Positions 8,229-17,699 of a stretch of DNA of 52,598 bases are shown piece after piece (positions within the stretch are counted from its first letter, which is position 1; every line of letters starts with the position of its first letter). The translations under genes were made by a program, and so were the position numbers. The stretch comes from Alphaproteobacteria bacterium. Its GTDB lineage: Bacteria; Pseudomonadota; Alphaproteobacteria; Micavibrionales; Micavibrionaceae. Where the stretch lies: positions 1 through 52,598 of the forward strand of contig JANQFU010000056.1 in the NCBI GenBank assembly GCA_028277665.1, read 5' to 3'. The notes under the pieces were generated by a model. That model was not told where the DNA came from. It ran no database searches and was given only the letters and a program-made list of their open reading frames with translations.

Positions 8229-9320
8229 ATGCAGATCGTCCCTGTTATTCTTTGCGGCGGATCCGGATCGCGCCTGTGGCCGGAAAGCCGGGAAAAAATT
8301 CCCAAGCAGTTTCTCTCTCTCATGGGCGAAGGCTCGTTGCTTCAGGATACGCTGTCACGGACGTTACGGACGTGTGATGCCGCACCGGGCGATGTTATGG
8401 CCGTGACGCTTTCCATGCTCGGAGACGGTGTCCGCGCACATCTCCGGAAGACGCACGCTGCCTCCGGCTCTCATATGCTGAATGAGCCTTCCGCACGCAA
8501 CACAGCCGCCGCCGTGGCCTATACTGCTCTCTATGCTGCGGCTTCGTTCGGACCAGAGGCTGTTTTATGGGTCTTGCCCTCCGATCACTATATCGGGAAT
8601 GAAGGCGCGCTCGCGCGCGCCTGTCAGAATGCAGTCCGCGCCGCCCGGGAAGACGGGCGGCTGGTGACATTTGGCATTCGCCCCACCCGGCCGGAGACGG
8701 GGTATGGATATATCAAGGCTGCTACAGGGGCATCGGGCGATGCTCTGGCCGTCGAGCGTTTTGTTGAGAAGCCCGGCCTTGAAACCGCCCGGGAATATCT
8801 CGCGGACGGTCGCTATCTCTGGAATAGCGGGATGTTTGTGTTTTCCGTTTCCAACGTTCTGGACGAATTCAAGACACATGCGCCTGACATTCTGGCCGGT
8901 GTCGAGGCGTCAATCGCTGCCGGGAGCCCCCATGCGCCCGATCCCGATCTTTATGCGCAGATCCCGGCCGTTCCGTTTGATAAAGCCATTATGGAGAAAA
9001 GCGCAAAGGTCTCTGTTGTCCCCTGCGATCCGCAATGGTCGGATATCGGCTCATGGGAGAGTCTGTGGGATATTCAAAGCGCGGCGCATGACGAGAACGG
9101 CAATCTCGCCGACGGCGATGTCGTCATGCACAACACAAAGAACTGTCTGATCCGCGCACGCGGGGGCAAGCGGCTGATTGCCTGCGCCGGGGTCGAGAAT
9201 TTGGCTGTCATAGAGACGGAGGATGCGATCCTCATCGCCGACCGGCGGGAGGGCGATTCTCTCCGGGCGCTTGTTTCCGCCATGAAATCCCAAGGCCGAA
9301 AAGAGGTACGCGACGCATGA
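8229..9320 (+). CDS. manC: Mannose-1-phosphate guanylyltransferase
   Basis: The enzyme makes GDP-mannose from mannose 1-phosphate and GTP. The nucleotidyltransferase signature ILCGGSGSRLWPESREKIP lies at residues 6-24, with later blocks NEPSARNTAAAVA, FVEKP and WNSGMFVF. The 363-residue chain ends after the GMP domain; the cupin isomerase domain usually fused to it is encoded separately on the opposite strand. I chose the ATG at 8229, with GGAG 8 bases upstream, over an ATG 5 codons earlier. The stop codon overlaps the start of the following glycosyltransferase (ATGA), so the two are translationally coupled. Confidence 0.92.
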   Translation: MQIVPVILCGGSGSRLWPESREKIPKQFLSLMGEGSLLQDTLSRTLRTCDAAPGDVMAVTLSMLGDGVRAHLRKTHAASGSHMLNEPSARNTAAAVAYTALYAAASFGPEAVLWVLPSDHYIGNEGALARACQNAVRAAREDGRLVTFGIRPTRPETGYGYIKAATGASGDALAVERFVEKPGLETAREYLADGRYLWNSGMFVFSVSNVLDEFKTHAPDILAGVEASIAAGSPHAPDPDLYAQIPAVPFDKAIMEKSAKVSVVPCDPQWSDIGSWESLWDIQSAAHDENGNLADGDVVMHNTKNCLIRARGGKRLIACAGVENLAVIETEDAILIADRREGDSLRALVSAMKSQGRKEVRDA

Positions 9321-10510
9321 CCGATCTTGATCTCTCACCCCTTAAAGTTGCCGTCGTTCATGACTGGCTCCCGACCATTGCCGGGGCCGAGCGCGTTCTC
9401 AAACAGATTCTGACCGTCTTTCCGCAGGCCGATGTCTATACGCTGTTTGAATTTCTGAATGACGAACAAAAAGCCTATCTCGGTGCCAAAAGCATCACGA
9501 CGAGCTACCTGAACAAGCTGCCCGGCGTTGAGAAGTATTACAGAAAGCTTCTGTCGTTTTGTCCGCAAGCGATTGAGGATTTCGATTTGTATGACTACGA
9601 TCTTGTCATTTCCTCCAGCTTTGCCGCCGCAAAAGGCGTGATCACCGGCGCGCATCAGGTCCATGTCTCCTACGTCCACAGCCCGGCGCGATATGCATGG
9701 GACCTGACGCACCAGTATCTGCGTCAGACGGGGCTGGACAAAGGGCTTAAAGGATATCTTGCCAAAGGCATGCTCAGCCGCTTTCGGATCTGGGATGCCC
9801 GCACGGCGAACGGGGTCGACCGCTTCCTCGCCAACTCGCATTACATTCGCCGCCGGATCCGTAAAGTTTATCGCCGCGACGCCGATGTTCTTTATCCGCC
9901 GGTCGATCTTTCGAACTTCCGGATTCCTGCGAACGCTCAAAAAGAGGATTTCTATCTGACGGCTTCACGGCTCGTGCCCTACAAACGGATCGACCTCATC
10001 GCCGCGGCGTTTGCGCGGATGCCGGATCGCAAACTCGTCGTGATCGGTGACGGGCCGGAGATGCCGAAGATCCGGAAAATCTCCGGGAATGCGCCGAATA
10101 TCTCTTTGCTCGGGTATCAGGGAAATGCCGCGATGATCTCGCACATGCAAAACGCAAAGGCGTTCGTCTTCGCGGCCGAAGAAGATTTCGGGATTGTTCC
10201 CCTTGAGGCGCAGGCCTGCGGAACGCCCGTTATCGCCTTCGGGGCCGGGGGCGCGACCGAGACCGTCATAGACGCGGCGAAGAATATGCAAGGGACCGGT
10301 CTCTTTTTTGACGAACAAACGCCGGAAAGCCTGTGTACCGCCGTCGATCGTTTTGAGGCCCTTAAAGAGCGTATCCGACCGGCGGATTGCCGGACCAATG
10401 CCGAAAAATTTTCTCCGGAAGCGTTTCGTTCCGGGCTGGCCGCGCTTGTCACGGCTGCGTATTCAGAATTTCACGGGTCTGCGCACAATCCCGGGTCATC
10501 TGGTCGATAA
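9317..10510 (+). CDS. GT4 family glycosyltransferase
   Basis: This 397-residue GT-B enzyme probably adds mannose, given coupling to manC. The N-terminal domain has VVHDWLPTIAGAERVLKQIL (residues 13-32) and SYVHSPARYAWD; the C-terminal donor-binding domain has LTASRLVPYKRIDLI, VIGDGPEM, and the GT4 motif EEDFGIVPLEAQACGTPVIA with its two Glu. The pattern resembles mannosyltransferases of the WbaZ kind. The last 20 codons overlap the 3' end of ribF, which lies on the other strand, by 62 bases, so the C-terminal tail is read antisense to ribF. Confidence 0.88.
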   Translation: MTDLDLSPLKVAVVHDWLPTIAGAERVLKQILTVFPQADVYTLFEFLNDEQKAYLGAKSITTSYLNKLPGVEKYYRKLLSFCPQAIEDFDLYDYDLVISSSFAAAKGVITGAHQVHVSYVHSPARYAWDLTHQYLRQTGLDKGLKGYLAKGMLSRFRIWDARTANGVDRFLANSHYIRRRIRKVYRRDADVLYPPVDLSNFRIPANAQKEDFYLTASRLVPYKRIDLIAAAFARMPDRKLVVIGDGPEMPKIRKISGNAPNISLLGYQGNAAMISHMQNAKAFVFAAEEDFGIVPLEAQACGTPVIAFGAGGATETVIDAAKNMQGTGLFFDEQTPESLCTAVDRFEALKERIRPADCRTNAEKFSPEAFRSGLAALVTAAYSEFHGSAHNPGSSGR

Positions 10511-11405
10511 GCTCTTCCAGCGCGTTAAACCGCGCTTCGCCGCGCAGGAAACGGACCGGGCGGACGCGCAATGTACAGCCATAGATATCCCGATCGAAAT
10601 CGAGGATATGGGCCTCGATCTGGCCTTGCGGGATCTCGAACATCGGACGGATCCCGATATTCGTGGCCGCCATATACCAGGGCGCATCCGGGCCGTCTTC
10701 CACAATTTTGACGCAGGTTGCATAGACACCGTAGGCGGGATGCATCGTCCGGCCGATCGGGACGTTTGCCGTTGGGAAGCCGAGAGTCCGGCCTCTTTGA
10801 TCGCCTTTCACAATGACGCCGCGCATCTCCCAGTCCCAGCCGAGAAGATTTGCCGCGTCTGATATGCGACCTTGCCGAAGTTTCTCCCGGACGCGGCTGG
10901 AGGAGTACAGGCGCGCCCCTTCGTCTTCTTTTTTCGTGATGGCAGTAACGGGTATACTAAAATCTCCAAACATTTCCGGCGTACCCCGGCGGAGCTGGCC
11001 GAAGCGGAAATCCTCACCGATGAAAATTCGCGCGGGGTCCAGACGGTCTTTCAGGTTCTGTGCGAATTCTTCGGCGGGAATTGACGCGGTCTCCCAGTTA
11101 AAAGGAGCGATAATCACGCCGTCGACACCGGCCTTTTCAAAACGCCAGAGCTTGACCGGCGGCGGCGTCAAGCGGAAGGGCGGCGCATCCGGATGCAATA
11201 ACTCGCGCGGATGCGGCTCGAATGTCAGGACAACGAGTTTTTTGTTTTGCCGTTCCGCAAAGGCCCGGGCTTGCGCGAACAGGGCCTGATGCCCCCTGTG
11301 CACGCCGTCGAAATTGCCGATGCACAAGACCTGCCCGCGCAGGTCTTTGGGGAGGCGGTCCTGATATTCAGAAGTCAGCATGGGATGTGCGCAATCCTTG
11401 TTCAC
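10449..11405 (-). CDS. ribF: Bifunctional riboflavin kinase/FAD synthetase
   Basis: RibF phosphorylates riboflavin to FMN and adenylates FMN to FAD. The N-terminal nucleotidyltransferase domain shows IGNFDGVHRGHQALF near residues 29-43 and FIGEDFRFG. The C-terminal flavokinase domain shows GDQRGRTLGFPTANV near residue 205 and later the catalytic region IEAHILDFDRDIYG. The length of 318 residues is normal. The frame opens with GTG at 11405; an ATG at 11381 is an alternative, and neither has a clear Shine-Dalgarno. The 3' end overlaps the convergent glycosyltransferase gene by 62 bases. Confidence 0.94.
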   Translation of the reverse strand: MNKDCAHPMLTSEYQDRLPKDLRGQVLCIGNFDGVHRGHQALFAQARAFAERQNKKLVVLTFEPHPRELLHPDAPPFRLTPPPVKLWRFEKAGVDGVIIAPFNWETASIPAEEFAQNLKDRLDPARIFIGEDFRFGQLRRGTPEMFGDFSIPVTAITKKEDEGARLYSSSRVREKLRQGRISDAANLLGWDWEMRGVIVKGDQRGRTLGFPTANVPIGRTMHPAYGVYATCVKIVEDGPDAPWYMAATNIGIRPMFEIPQGQIEAHILDFDRDIYGCTLRVRPVRFLRGEARFNALEELIDQMTRDCAQTREILNTQP

Positions 11406-11460
11406 GTTCGCGAGATAGCCGATTGCCGGATTCTACATGCCGATCGACCATTTGCAAACG

Positions 11461-12270
11461 TCAAATGGGAAGCCTTTTATGAGCAATGATCCCCCGGCCC
11501 TCCCGGCTTTGCGTACGATAGTATGACTCGACCTCCGCAAGCGGCTCGACCCCGCATCTCATCGTCCGGGCCGTCGCATGAACGAGTTGCCCGTCACCGA
11601 GATATATCGCAACATGACCCTCGAAATAAAGGAGATCGCCCGGCAGGATTTCCGCGCCGGCCGGCGCGTCCGGAAAGTCTTCAATCTGCATATCGGTATC
11701 CCGCCGGCAGAACATCTCCGGGCGGAGAAGCTGAAGGCACACCTGTATGAGACCCGTACAATCGATTCCGTCCGGCGTTCGTCCGCCGTACTGGTACGGT
11801 GCGTACGCAAAACGTTTTGCCAGAGCTTCAAGGGTAGCGCCGGGCGGTAAGGGAGCAATCTGGCTGTGATGAATGTATAGTCCGTCCTCCGTTTCAAGGA
11901 ATCCGTGATCTGGGGCAGGATTACCGGAAGAGAGCACCCTGACCAGCGCGTTGCACGGTATACGCAAAACCGGAACGGTCTTGAAATCCGGCGCCGGATA
12001 AAGCTGCGCCCACAGAGCGGTTACCGGCAAGACGGCGACGACCGTTTTCCCTTCTCCTTCCCCTTCCCCTTTGAAATCGGTCCGCAGGACCCAGCCTTCG
12101 TATCCGTCCCGTTCGGTCTTGATATGGCACAGACCGTTCCGGGATGCCGTGTCCGGCGTCACTCTGACCCGTTCGCCGTAAAGGACTTGAGAGTCCCGGC
12201 GGCCAGCCCGGACGGTTTCATCCGGGCTGGTGTAAAGATGCGTATAAGGTTCTCGACAATAAAGGATCAT
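11461..12270 (-). CDS. NlpC/P60 peptidoglycan endopeptidase with SH3-like domains
   Basis: This 269-residue protein has two SH3-like regions (about residues 10-75 and 80-145) followed by an NlpC/P60 cysteine peptidase domain. The nucleophile is Cys171 in GIDCTGLIQ, and the likely His is 219 in EGHVAIYLG. Such enzymes cut peptide stems of peptidoglycan. The layout matches the DipM/YkfC-like group found in Alphaproteobacteria. There is no obvious signal peptide: the chain starts MILYCREPYTHL, so it is either cytoplasmic, acting in muropeptide recycling, or the true start is not recognised. It lies between ribF and hsp20 on the same strand. Confidence 0.82.
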   Translation of the reverse strand: MILYCREPYTHLYTSPDETVRAGRRDSQVLYGERVRVTPDTASRNGLCHIKTERDGYEGWVLRTDFKGEGEGEGKTVVAVLPVTALWAQLYPAPDFKTVPVLRIPCNALVRVLSSGNPAPDHGFLETEDGLYIHHSQIAPLPPGATLEALAKRFAYAPYQYGGRTPDGIDCTGLIQVCLQLLRPEMFCRRDTDMQIEDFPDAPAGAEILPGDLLYFEGHVAIYLGDGQLVHATARTMRCGVEPLAEVESYYRTQSREGRGIIAHKRLPI

Positions 12271-12313
12271 AAGACAAGGTTACCGTTTGGTAATAGACCT
12301 CTTTCCTAACTGG

Positions 12314-12805
12314 CTATTTTGCGTCTTTCTCTTTGGGCCCTGTAATCGCTTTCCGGCTTGATGCAATGTTGGTGCGAACACCGGTTGCCGGTGCGGAAAT
12401 TTTGATCCTGCGCGCATTCGATTCCGGCTCAACCCGTTGCATATCGACATGCAGAAGTCCGTTATCGAGGGTAGCACCCAGAATTTCTATTCCGTCTGCG
12501 AGCACAAAAGATCTCTGGAATTGCCGGGCGGCGATGCCGCGATGCAGGAAAATCCGTTCGTCATCCTCATCGTCGGTTTGTTTTCCACGGATTGTAAGCT
12601 GATTTTTTTCAACCTCAACATCGAGATCATCCATCGTGAACCCGGCAACCGCCAGCGTAATCCGCAGGCCGTTATTGCCGATTTGCTCGATATTGTAGGG
12701 CGGATAACCGTCGGCCATTGTTTTGCGCATCCGGTCAACGGTTTTTTCAAATTGATCGAAGCCCAGAAACAACGGGCTGTCAAAAACAGATAATCTTGCC
12801 GTCAT
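12314..12805 (-). CDS. Small heat-shock protein, Hsp20 family
   Basis: This 163-residue chaperone has an alpha-crystallin domain at roughly residues 40-135 with the typical blocks PPYNIEQ, GLRITLAVAGF, LTIRGKQ, FLHRGIAARQFQRSFVL, and NGLLHVDM. It should bind unfolding proteins and hold them for refolding. The C-terminal tail is charged and lacks a clear I-X-I motif except for IKI near residue 137. The ATG at 12805 is preceded by a strong site (GGAGG), so the frame start 10 codons upstream is not used. I looked for a heat-shock sigma promoter upstream and could not identify one. Confidence 0.9.
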   Translation of the reverse strand: MTARLSVFDSPLFLGFDQFEKTVDRMRKTMADGYPPYNIEQIGNNGLRITLAVAGFTMDDLDVEVEKNQLTIRGKQTDDEDDERIFLHRGIAARQFQRSFVLADGIEILGATLDNGLLHVDMQRVEPESNARRIKISAPATGVRTNIASSRKAITGPKEKDAK

Positions 12806-12958
12806 GACGACTCCTCCTTTTGAGCGAGTTGACACTATGTTTCCGTTCGTTTTCAGAAAAGCCTGTCAGGCAGCGCTTTTCCTTCAAAGGAACTATATAG
12901 AATGCGTCATGTAAAAATCAATTCTTTCGTATGTACAGAATAATATATCAGGACAGCC

Positions 12959-15900
12959 TTATTCTCCGCCTTCGAAAAAAATCTTCCGGAGAATGCCGGG
13001 GGCAAGGGCGGCCAGAGGGTTAATCGCAATATCCGGCGCTTTGGCGGGGCCCCTGGCGGTATAGGTCGCGGCAAAAACAGCGCCCCCGCGCCCACCCGCC
13101 AAAAGATCGCCGAGAATTGGAATATTGCCCATTAACCGATTCAACCCGGAGACCGGCACGATGGTTCCGGACAGGTCGAGACGGTCTTGTGACCGGTCGA
13201 CCGCCCCTTCGATTGTCAATCCGATCGACGCGCCCGACGTTCGTCCGTTCCGGATAACGAGGATGCTCCCGGCAGGACGGGCCAGCCAGTCAAATCCGGT
13301 CTCCAGACGCGTGAACGCCAGCCCCTCATTATTCATGAGGTCAACGATCCCCTGCAGCGATAACGCATTCAGAAGTCTGGCCAGAACAGGCGCTTCAACC
13401 ACCCGGAAATTTTCGAGCACGGCTTTTCCGGTCAGGTCTCCCCCGAATGTCTCGCCCATCGGTTCGCCCCGGATTGTCAGCGTTCCTCCCTTGATGTCGT
13501 CATAGAGGTCGAACGCGGACAGCGCTGCTCCGGCATCGTCGGCCTCAAGCCGGATATGCATCTGGCCGGTTTCATCGGGTTTGTAACGCAGATAAATCGC
13601 GCCCTCTCCGGCAACGGCGTCCATTTCAAGCTGCGTAACGGTATCCTGCGTATCCGTGCGCATGTAAAGTGCGACATCTGAAACTGCGCGGCTGTCTTCA
13701 GTTGTGATCATTCGCCCGAATGTGCCGGACACGATGAGCGGCATGCTACTGTCGTCGATATCCTGTGATGGTTCTCTCTCCGCTTTCTCTTCGTCTGCGC
13801 TTTCCGTTTTGTCTTTTTCCAATACCGGCGCGGCGTCAAAGACCGGGCCTTTCGCCTCTATTTCAAGGATGGAGTCAGGCGTAATCTCAAATTTGACAGA
13901 GAGCTCGCTCCGCCCCATTCCGGCAACAGGAAGGGTCCCGCTTCTGACAGTACGGACGCCGTTCAGAAGACCGAAGACAAGGTTCCCGTTTTCGATGCGC
14001 AGGGACGGTCCTGAAACGGACAGGCCGGTCAATTCCTGAATTTGTCCGTTCTCAAGCCGGATCCGGGCAGACGCCCCGGCAGACAGTCCCGGCGCCTTGT
14101 TATAGGCGAGCGGCTCGAAAAATACGTTTGCCGAAGTCAGGTCGGCCTGTACTGCGATGTCCGTTACGGTATCATCGCGTTCCGTATAGGAGAGGGATAA
14201 CGGAAATGTTCCCGATATGAAATCCGATAAATCGACGCCAAAATGAGTTCGCAAGGCTTCATCCGCAGCCAGTTCCGCATCAACCTTCATCTGCCAGGGT
14301 TTTCCATCCGGGTCGATATACTGGCGCCAGTCCATTTTCACGGGGCGGCCATCCAGTTCCGCGTCTCCGCGCAGAGAAAAGGCTCCGTCAGCTACTGTAA
14401 TTTTTGCCGGCCCTCCGGTCAGATCAAGCCCTTCAATCAATCCCGGCAAGACGAGATTGTTGAGAGCGCCGTCCACTTTGACTTTGACCTGTTCGGCCAG
14501 AAGATCCTTGACCGTCGGAAAACGGACATTGATTCCCAGATCCGCCGCGCCGCCGATCTTTTCCGGCGGCAGGCCAAGCGTTCCGCCCAGATCTATCGGT
14601 TCTGATGCAATATATTCAAAAACAGTCCGCAGAGGCCCTTTTAACCGGAAATTCAGATCAGCTTCTCCGCCCCCGACCGTCAGGAAATCATCAAAAACCA
14701 GGTCGATTTCACTGCCGTTCATATCTCCGATCTTTGCCGTTTCAGCAATAACGTGCAGGCTGTTCTCGCGGTAATCGAACGCCGCTTCTCCGCGAGCTCC
14801 CTTCGCCGGCATCAGCGGCGGGCTGTAATCAATGTCCATGTTTTCGAAAGACATGGAGGCGGTCAGATCGTCAATTTCGGTCACCAGATCGTCGTCGTCT
14901 GTCAATGTGAAGGCCGTTTTTGCGTGAACGGCGAGTTTGCGGACGGTTCCGTTCGATAACTTCCGAACGACCCATTTATGCGCCGGTTGTCCTTCAAGTG
15001 CCGGGGGAAATGCTGCCGATATCGCAGCCATATTGCTTTCATCAATATTCGCCGTCACACTCATGACGGCTGTCCGGGCTCCGGGATCATATGAAATATC
15101 CGCTTGCCCGTTAAGGGGAATGTCCCGGATCTTTGCCGCTATATGCGCAATGTTCAGACGACGTGTCTTCAGGTCGATTTTTCCCTGTATGTTCAAATCC
15201 CTGAACGCGAGCGGATCGCTATATAAATCCGACAAAAGAAGTTCGCCTTGTTCAGACCTTAATTCCAGTTCAATGTCTTCCGGTTTCAGGTTTTTGTCGA
15301 GCGTACCGGCCATCCGCCCCGAGAACCGGAGAGATTGTACTTCCAGAAATTCCGGGACCTCGAAACGCCGCAGATAGATAAACGGATCAATCCCCGTCCA
15401 TTCAAGATCGTATCCCAATACCGTTCCGGGCATATAGACCGCCTGGCCCCGGATAACGGGCCGGGCGGCTGCGGGGCCGGAGGGGCTCATTTCGGTTTTA
15501 AAAACGAGTCCCAATCCTTCTTCATCTTTGAGATGGGCAAGTTCAAGATCGAGAGACGGCAGACGCCAGACGACCCCCGCCTTTTTATCTTCGATAAACG
15601 CGTGAGCATCGATAATTCTGAAACTGCGCAAATGCGCCAGAATGCCTGCCGCGTCGTCCTGCCGGATCCATGCGTTTAAAATTTCCGGAATGTTACGATC
15701 CGTGTCTTCGACAGAGACCCTTTCGGGCTCTCCGGTTCCGGTATCTTCACCGTTTCCCCGAATTCCGGCCTGCCAGCGCCCTTCTTTTGTATGAACGATC
15801 TGCAAAGCAGGTTCAATCAGCGTGAGGTTATAAGGTTTGATCCGGCCGCCTGCGAACAGGGCGCTGCGCGAAATTTCTACAATCATCTGACGCGCGGCAA

Positions 15901-16417
15901 AAGCATCGTCGCCTTTTTCCGCCTGAAGCCGTACGTCATTTAACGTCAGATGAATCTGTCCGAGAAGATCCGGCCAGTCGATCCAGATCTGTCCGACTTC
16001 AACGTCTTCAAGTCTCAGCTCCTTTTCGAGAACCTGTTCGATATCCTCACCGGCAAAGCTGACGTTTACCGGACCGCTTGTCAAACGCCAGATCCCAAGG
16101 CCCAGCGTCCCGATCACAACAAGCGCCAGAACGGCCAGCCCTTCGAAAATGATCCATGCGCCCGCGCGCCGGGATCCTGAGAGATCGCGTCCGGATCCGG
16201 GTGTGGTTTTTGGGGCGGGTTTTTTCTGCTGTTGTGTTTTGATGCCTGAAACAGCTTTTTTTTGAAACCGGATCAATACATTTTGTGCCGATTCAAATAT
16301 ACGCGTAAGATTTTTTGCGTATTTTTTCAAATGGTCGGAAATTTTTACCTGCAGCCGCTTCTTACTTGCCGTATGGGAGGCTTCTTCGTGCCTGTCTTGA
16401 TCCGCATCCTCAGCCAC
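12959..16417 (-). CDS. AsmA/YhdP-like large envelope protein
   Basis: This 1152-residue protein has a cytoplasmic basic N-terminus, one membrane helix at about residues 86-110 (AWIIFEGLAVLALVVIGTLG), and a very long periplasmic region rich in beta strand with a DUF3971-like middle and an AsmA-like C-terminal domain (DWLARPAGSILVIRNG, then SGASIGLTIEGAVDRSQDRL and LSGTIVPVSGLNRLM). AsmA, TamB and YhdP proteins are thought to bridge the periplasm and move phospholipids to the outer membrane. The start is GTG at 16417 with GGAG 8 bases upstream. It sits below the alpha/beta hydrolase gene on the same strand. An acidic linker near residues 880-900 is variable. Confidence 0.85.
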   Translation of the reverse strand: MAEDADQDRHEEASHTASKKRLQVKISDHLKKYAKNLTRIFESAQNVLIRFQKKAVSGIKTQQQKKPAPKTTPGSGRDLSGSRRAGAWIIFEGLAVLALVVIGTLGLGIWRLTSGPVNVSFAGEDIEQVLEKELRLEDVEVGQIWIDWPDLLGQIHLTLNDVRLQAEKGDDAFAARQMIVEISRSALFAGGRIKPYNLTLIEPALQIVHTKEGRWQAGIRGNGEDTGTGEPERVSVEDTDRNIPEILNAWIRQDDAAGILAHLRSFRIIDAHAFIEDKKAGVVWRLPSLDLELAHLKDEEGLGLVFKTEMSPSGPAAARPVIRGQAVYMPGTVLGYDLEWTGIDPFIYLRRFEVPEFLEVQSLRFSGRMAGTLDKNLKPEDIELELRSEQGELLLSDLYSDPLAFRDLNIQGKIDLKTRRLNIAHIAAKIRDIPLNGQADISYDPGARTAVMSVTANIDESNMAAISAAFPPALEGQPAHKWVVRKLSNGTVRKLAVHAKTAFTLTDDDDLVTEIDDLTASMSFENMDIDYSPPLMPAKGARGEAAFDYRENSLHVIAETAKIGDMNGSEIDLVFDDFLTVGGGEADLNFRLKGPLRTVFEYIASEPIDLGGTLGLPPEKIGGAADLGINVRFPTVKDLLAEQVKVKVDGALNNLVLPGLIEGLDLTGGPAKITVADGAFSLRGDAELDGRPVKMDWRQYIDPDGKPWQMKVDAELAADEALRTHFGVDLSDFISGTFPLSLSYTERDDTVTDIAVQADLTSANVFFEPLAYNKAPGLSAGASARIRLENGQIQELTGLSVSGPSLRIENGNLVFGLLNGVRTVRSGTLPVAGMGRSELSVKFEITPDSILEIEAKGPVFDAAPVLEKDKTESADEEKAEREPSQDIDDSSMPLIVSGTFGRMITTEDSRAVSDVALYMRTDTQDTVTQLEMDAVAGEGAIYLRYKPDETGQMHIRLEADDAGAALSAFDLYDDIKGGTLTIRGEPMGETFGGDLTGKAVLENFRVVEAPVLARLLNALSLQGIVDLMNNEGLAFTRLETGFDWLARPAGSILVIRNGRTSGASIGLTIEGAVDRSQDRLDLSGTIVPVSGLNRLMGNIPILGDLLAGGRGGAVFAATYTARGPAKAPDIAINPLAALAPGILRKIFFEGGE

Positions 16418-16503
16418 GGCTGTCGCTCCAGCTTTGTATGTCTCAAAATCATATGGAGTAGTTCATCGGGTTTGCCATCGGGCAGAAAGCGGCCTGCAGG
16501 AAA

Positions 16504-17181
16504 TCAGGCCACTTCCATGACACTTTCCGGTTCGACCCGGCGACCAGCTCCGGCCGCATTCATGTGATCATGAATATGAGCCAGCATTTCTCCCGTTTTT
16601 CCGGAATAGAAATGATTGGCACCCCGGATTACACGGTAATCTATGCTGATCCCTTTTTGAAGCTGGGCTTTCTGAATGAACTTGTCGACGGAGTTTTCCG
16701 GTACGACATCATCCCGGTCTCCCTGAACGACAAGCCCGGATGTCGGGCACGGCGCAAGGAAAGAAAAATCAAACATGTTTGCCGGCGGCGTTACAGAAAC
16801 AAAACCACGGATTTCGGGTCTGCGCATCAAAAGCTGCATGCCGATCCATGCGCCGAACGAAAATCCGGCAACCCATACGTACGGCGCGTTTGGGTTGAGT
16901 TCCTGCATCCAGTCAAGGACGCAGGCCGCATCGCTGAGCTCGCCTTCTCCGCGGTCAAAGGTTCCCTGAGAGCGTCCGACGCCCCGGAAATTGAATCGCA
17001 TTGTTGAGAAGCCGCGCGCGACCATGGCCTGGTGGATCATAACTGTCAAGCGGTTGTTCATTGTTCCGCCCTGTTCCGGATGCGGATGGAGAACCAGTGC
17101 GAGCGGAGCGTCTTTATATCTGGAGTGAGAATAACGAGCTTCAAGGCGTCCGGCAGGTCCGTTCAGAATAATTTCGGGCAA
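16504..17181 (-). CDS. Alpha/beta hydrolase, COG2945-like, TTG start
   Basis: The protein of 225 residues begins MPEIILNGPAGRLEARY and has the pattern HPHPEQGGTMNNRL, FNFRGVGRSQG, nucleophile elbow GFSFG with Ser108, Asp155, 157 or 158 in QGDRDDVVP, and His190 in ANHF, forming a Ser-Asp-His triad. I chose TTG at 17181 because GGTGGAG lies about 8 bases upstream and because family members usually start MPEVIFNGPAGRLEG-like. An ATG at 17214 would add 11 residues but has AGG directly against it. The frame stays open to 17460, but that part is basic and low in quality. The substrate is unknown; it may act on an ester or peptide in the cytoplasm. Confidence 0.8.
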   Translation of the reverse strand: MPEIILNGPAGRLEARYSHSRYKDAPLALVLHPHPEQGGTMNNRLTVMIHQAMVARGFSTMRFNFRGVGRSQGTFDRGEGELSDAACVLDWMQELNPNAPYVWVAGFSFGAWIGMQLLMRRPEIRGFVSVTPPANMFDFSFLAPCPTSGLVVQGDRDDVVPENSVDKFIQKAQLQKGISIDYRVIRGANHFYSGKTGEMLAHIHDHMNAAGAGRRVEPESVMEVA

Positions 17182-17699
17182 TGTTTCGTCTCCACCTCGG
17201 TTAAAATTTACCATCCTGTATACTGCGATGACAAATCGCGTTTGACACGCTCTATTCCGGATACCTTTTTCACATCCCGGGCGCCGCTCATTTTTTCCGT
17301 CTTTTCCGATTTCGTACGAGACGAGCCGTCTGCCGGGAACAGGTTTTTTTATTTTTTGTTCTTCAGTTCTCTTTTTCAGCTTTCCATGTGTATATAGAAC
17401 CTCTCTGCGAATGTCCAAAAATTTCTTACATCCCCTTGTTTTTCCTGTGGGGGAATACAAAATTATGGTGAAAACTTTGAAAAAGTCATCTTTCCTGTTG
17501 AATTTATAAATTAGGTTCGTCTAATAGTGTCTTTGAAAGAGTTCAGTCAGACAAGACTTCAATTCGGGTTGGAGAAACGTCTGTAATTTTTGTTCTCTGA
17601 GAGCAAGGGAAGGGGATGTGCCGTAGACATGCTCTGTGCCCGGTTCTGCGCTTTCTAGAGATATCTGCGTAACCATTTTCTGTATAGAGTGTAAAAAAT
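17182..17699. other. Gene-free intergenic region before the Rrf2 regulator
   Basis: About 500 AT-rich bases lie between the divergent hydrolase and Rrf2 genes. The reading frames here have no family resemblance, and I regard them as chance. The region must hold promoters for both genes. A run TGTATAGAGT lies just before the Rrf2 ATG. I could not fix a convincing -35/-10 pair or any Rrf2 binding box. Confidence 0.5.

Noticed and set aside
12806..12958. Heat-shock sigma factor promoter before hsp20
   Set aside because: No pair resembling the RpoH -35 and -10 boxes could be placed with the right spacing.
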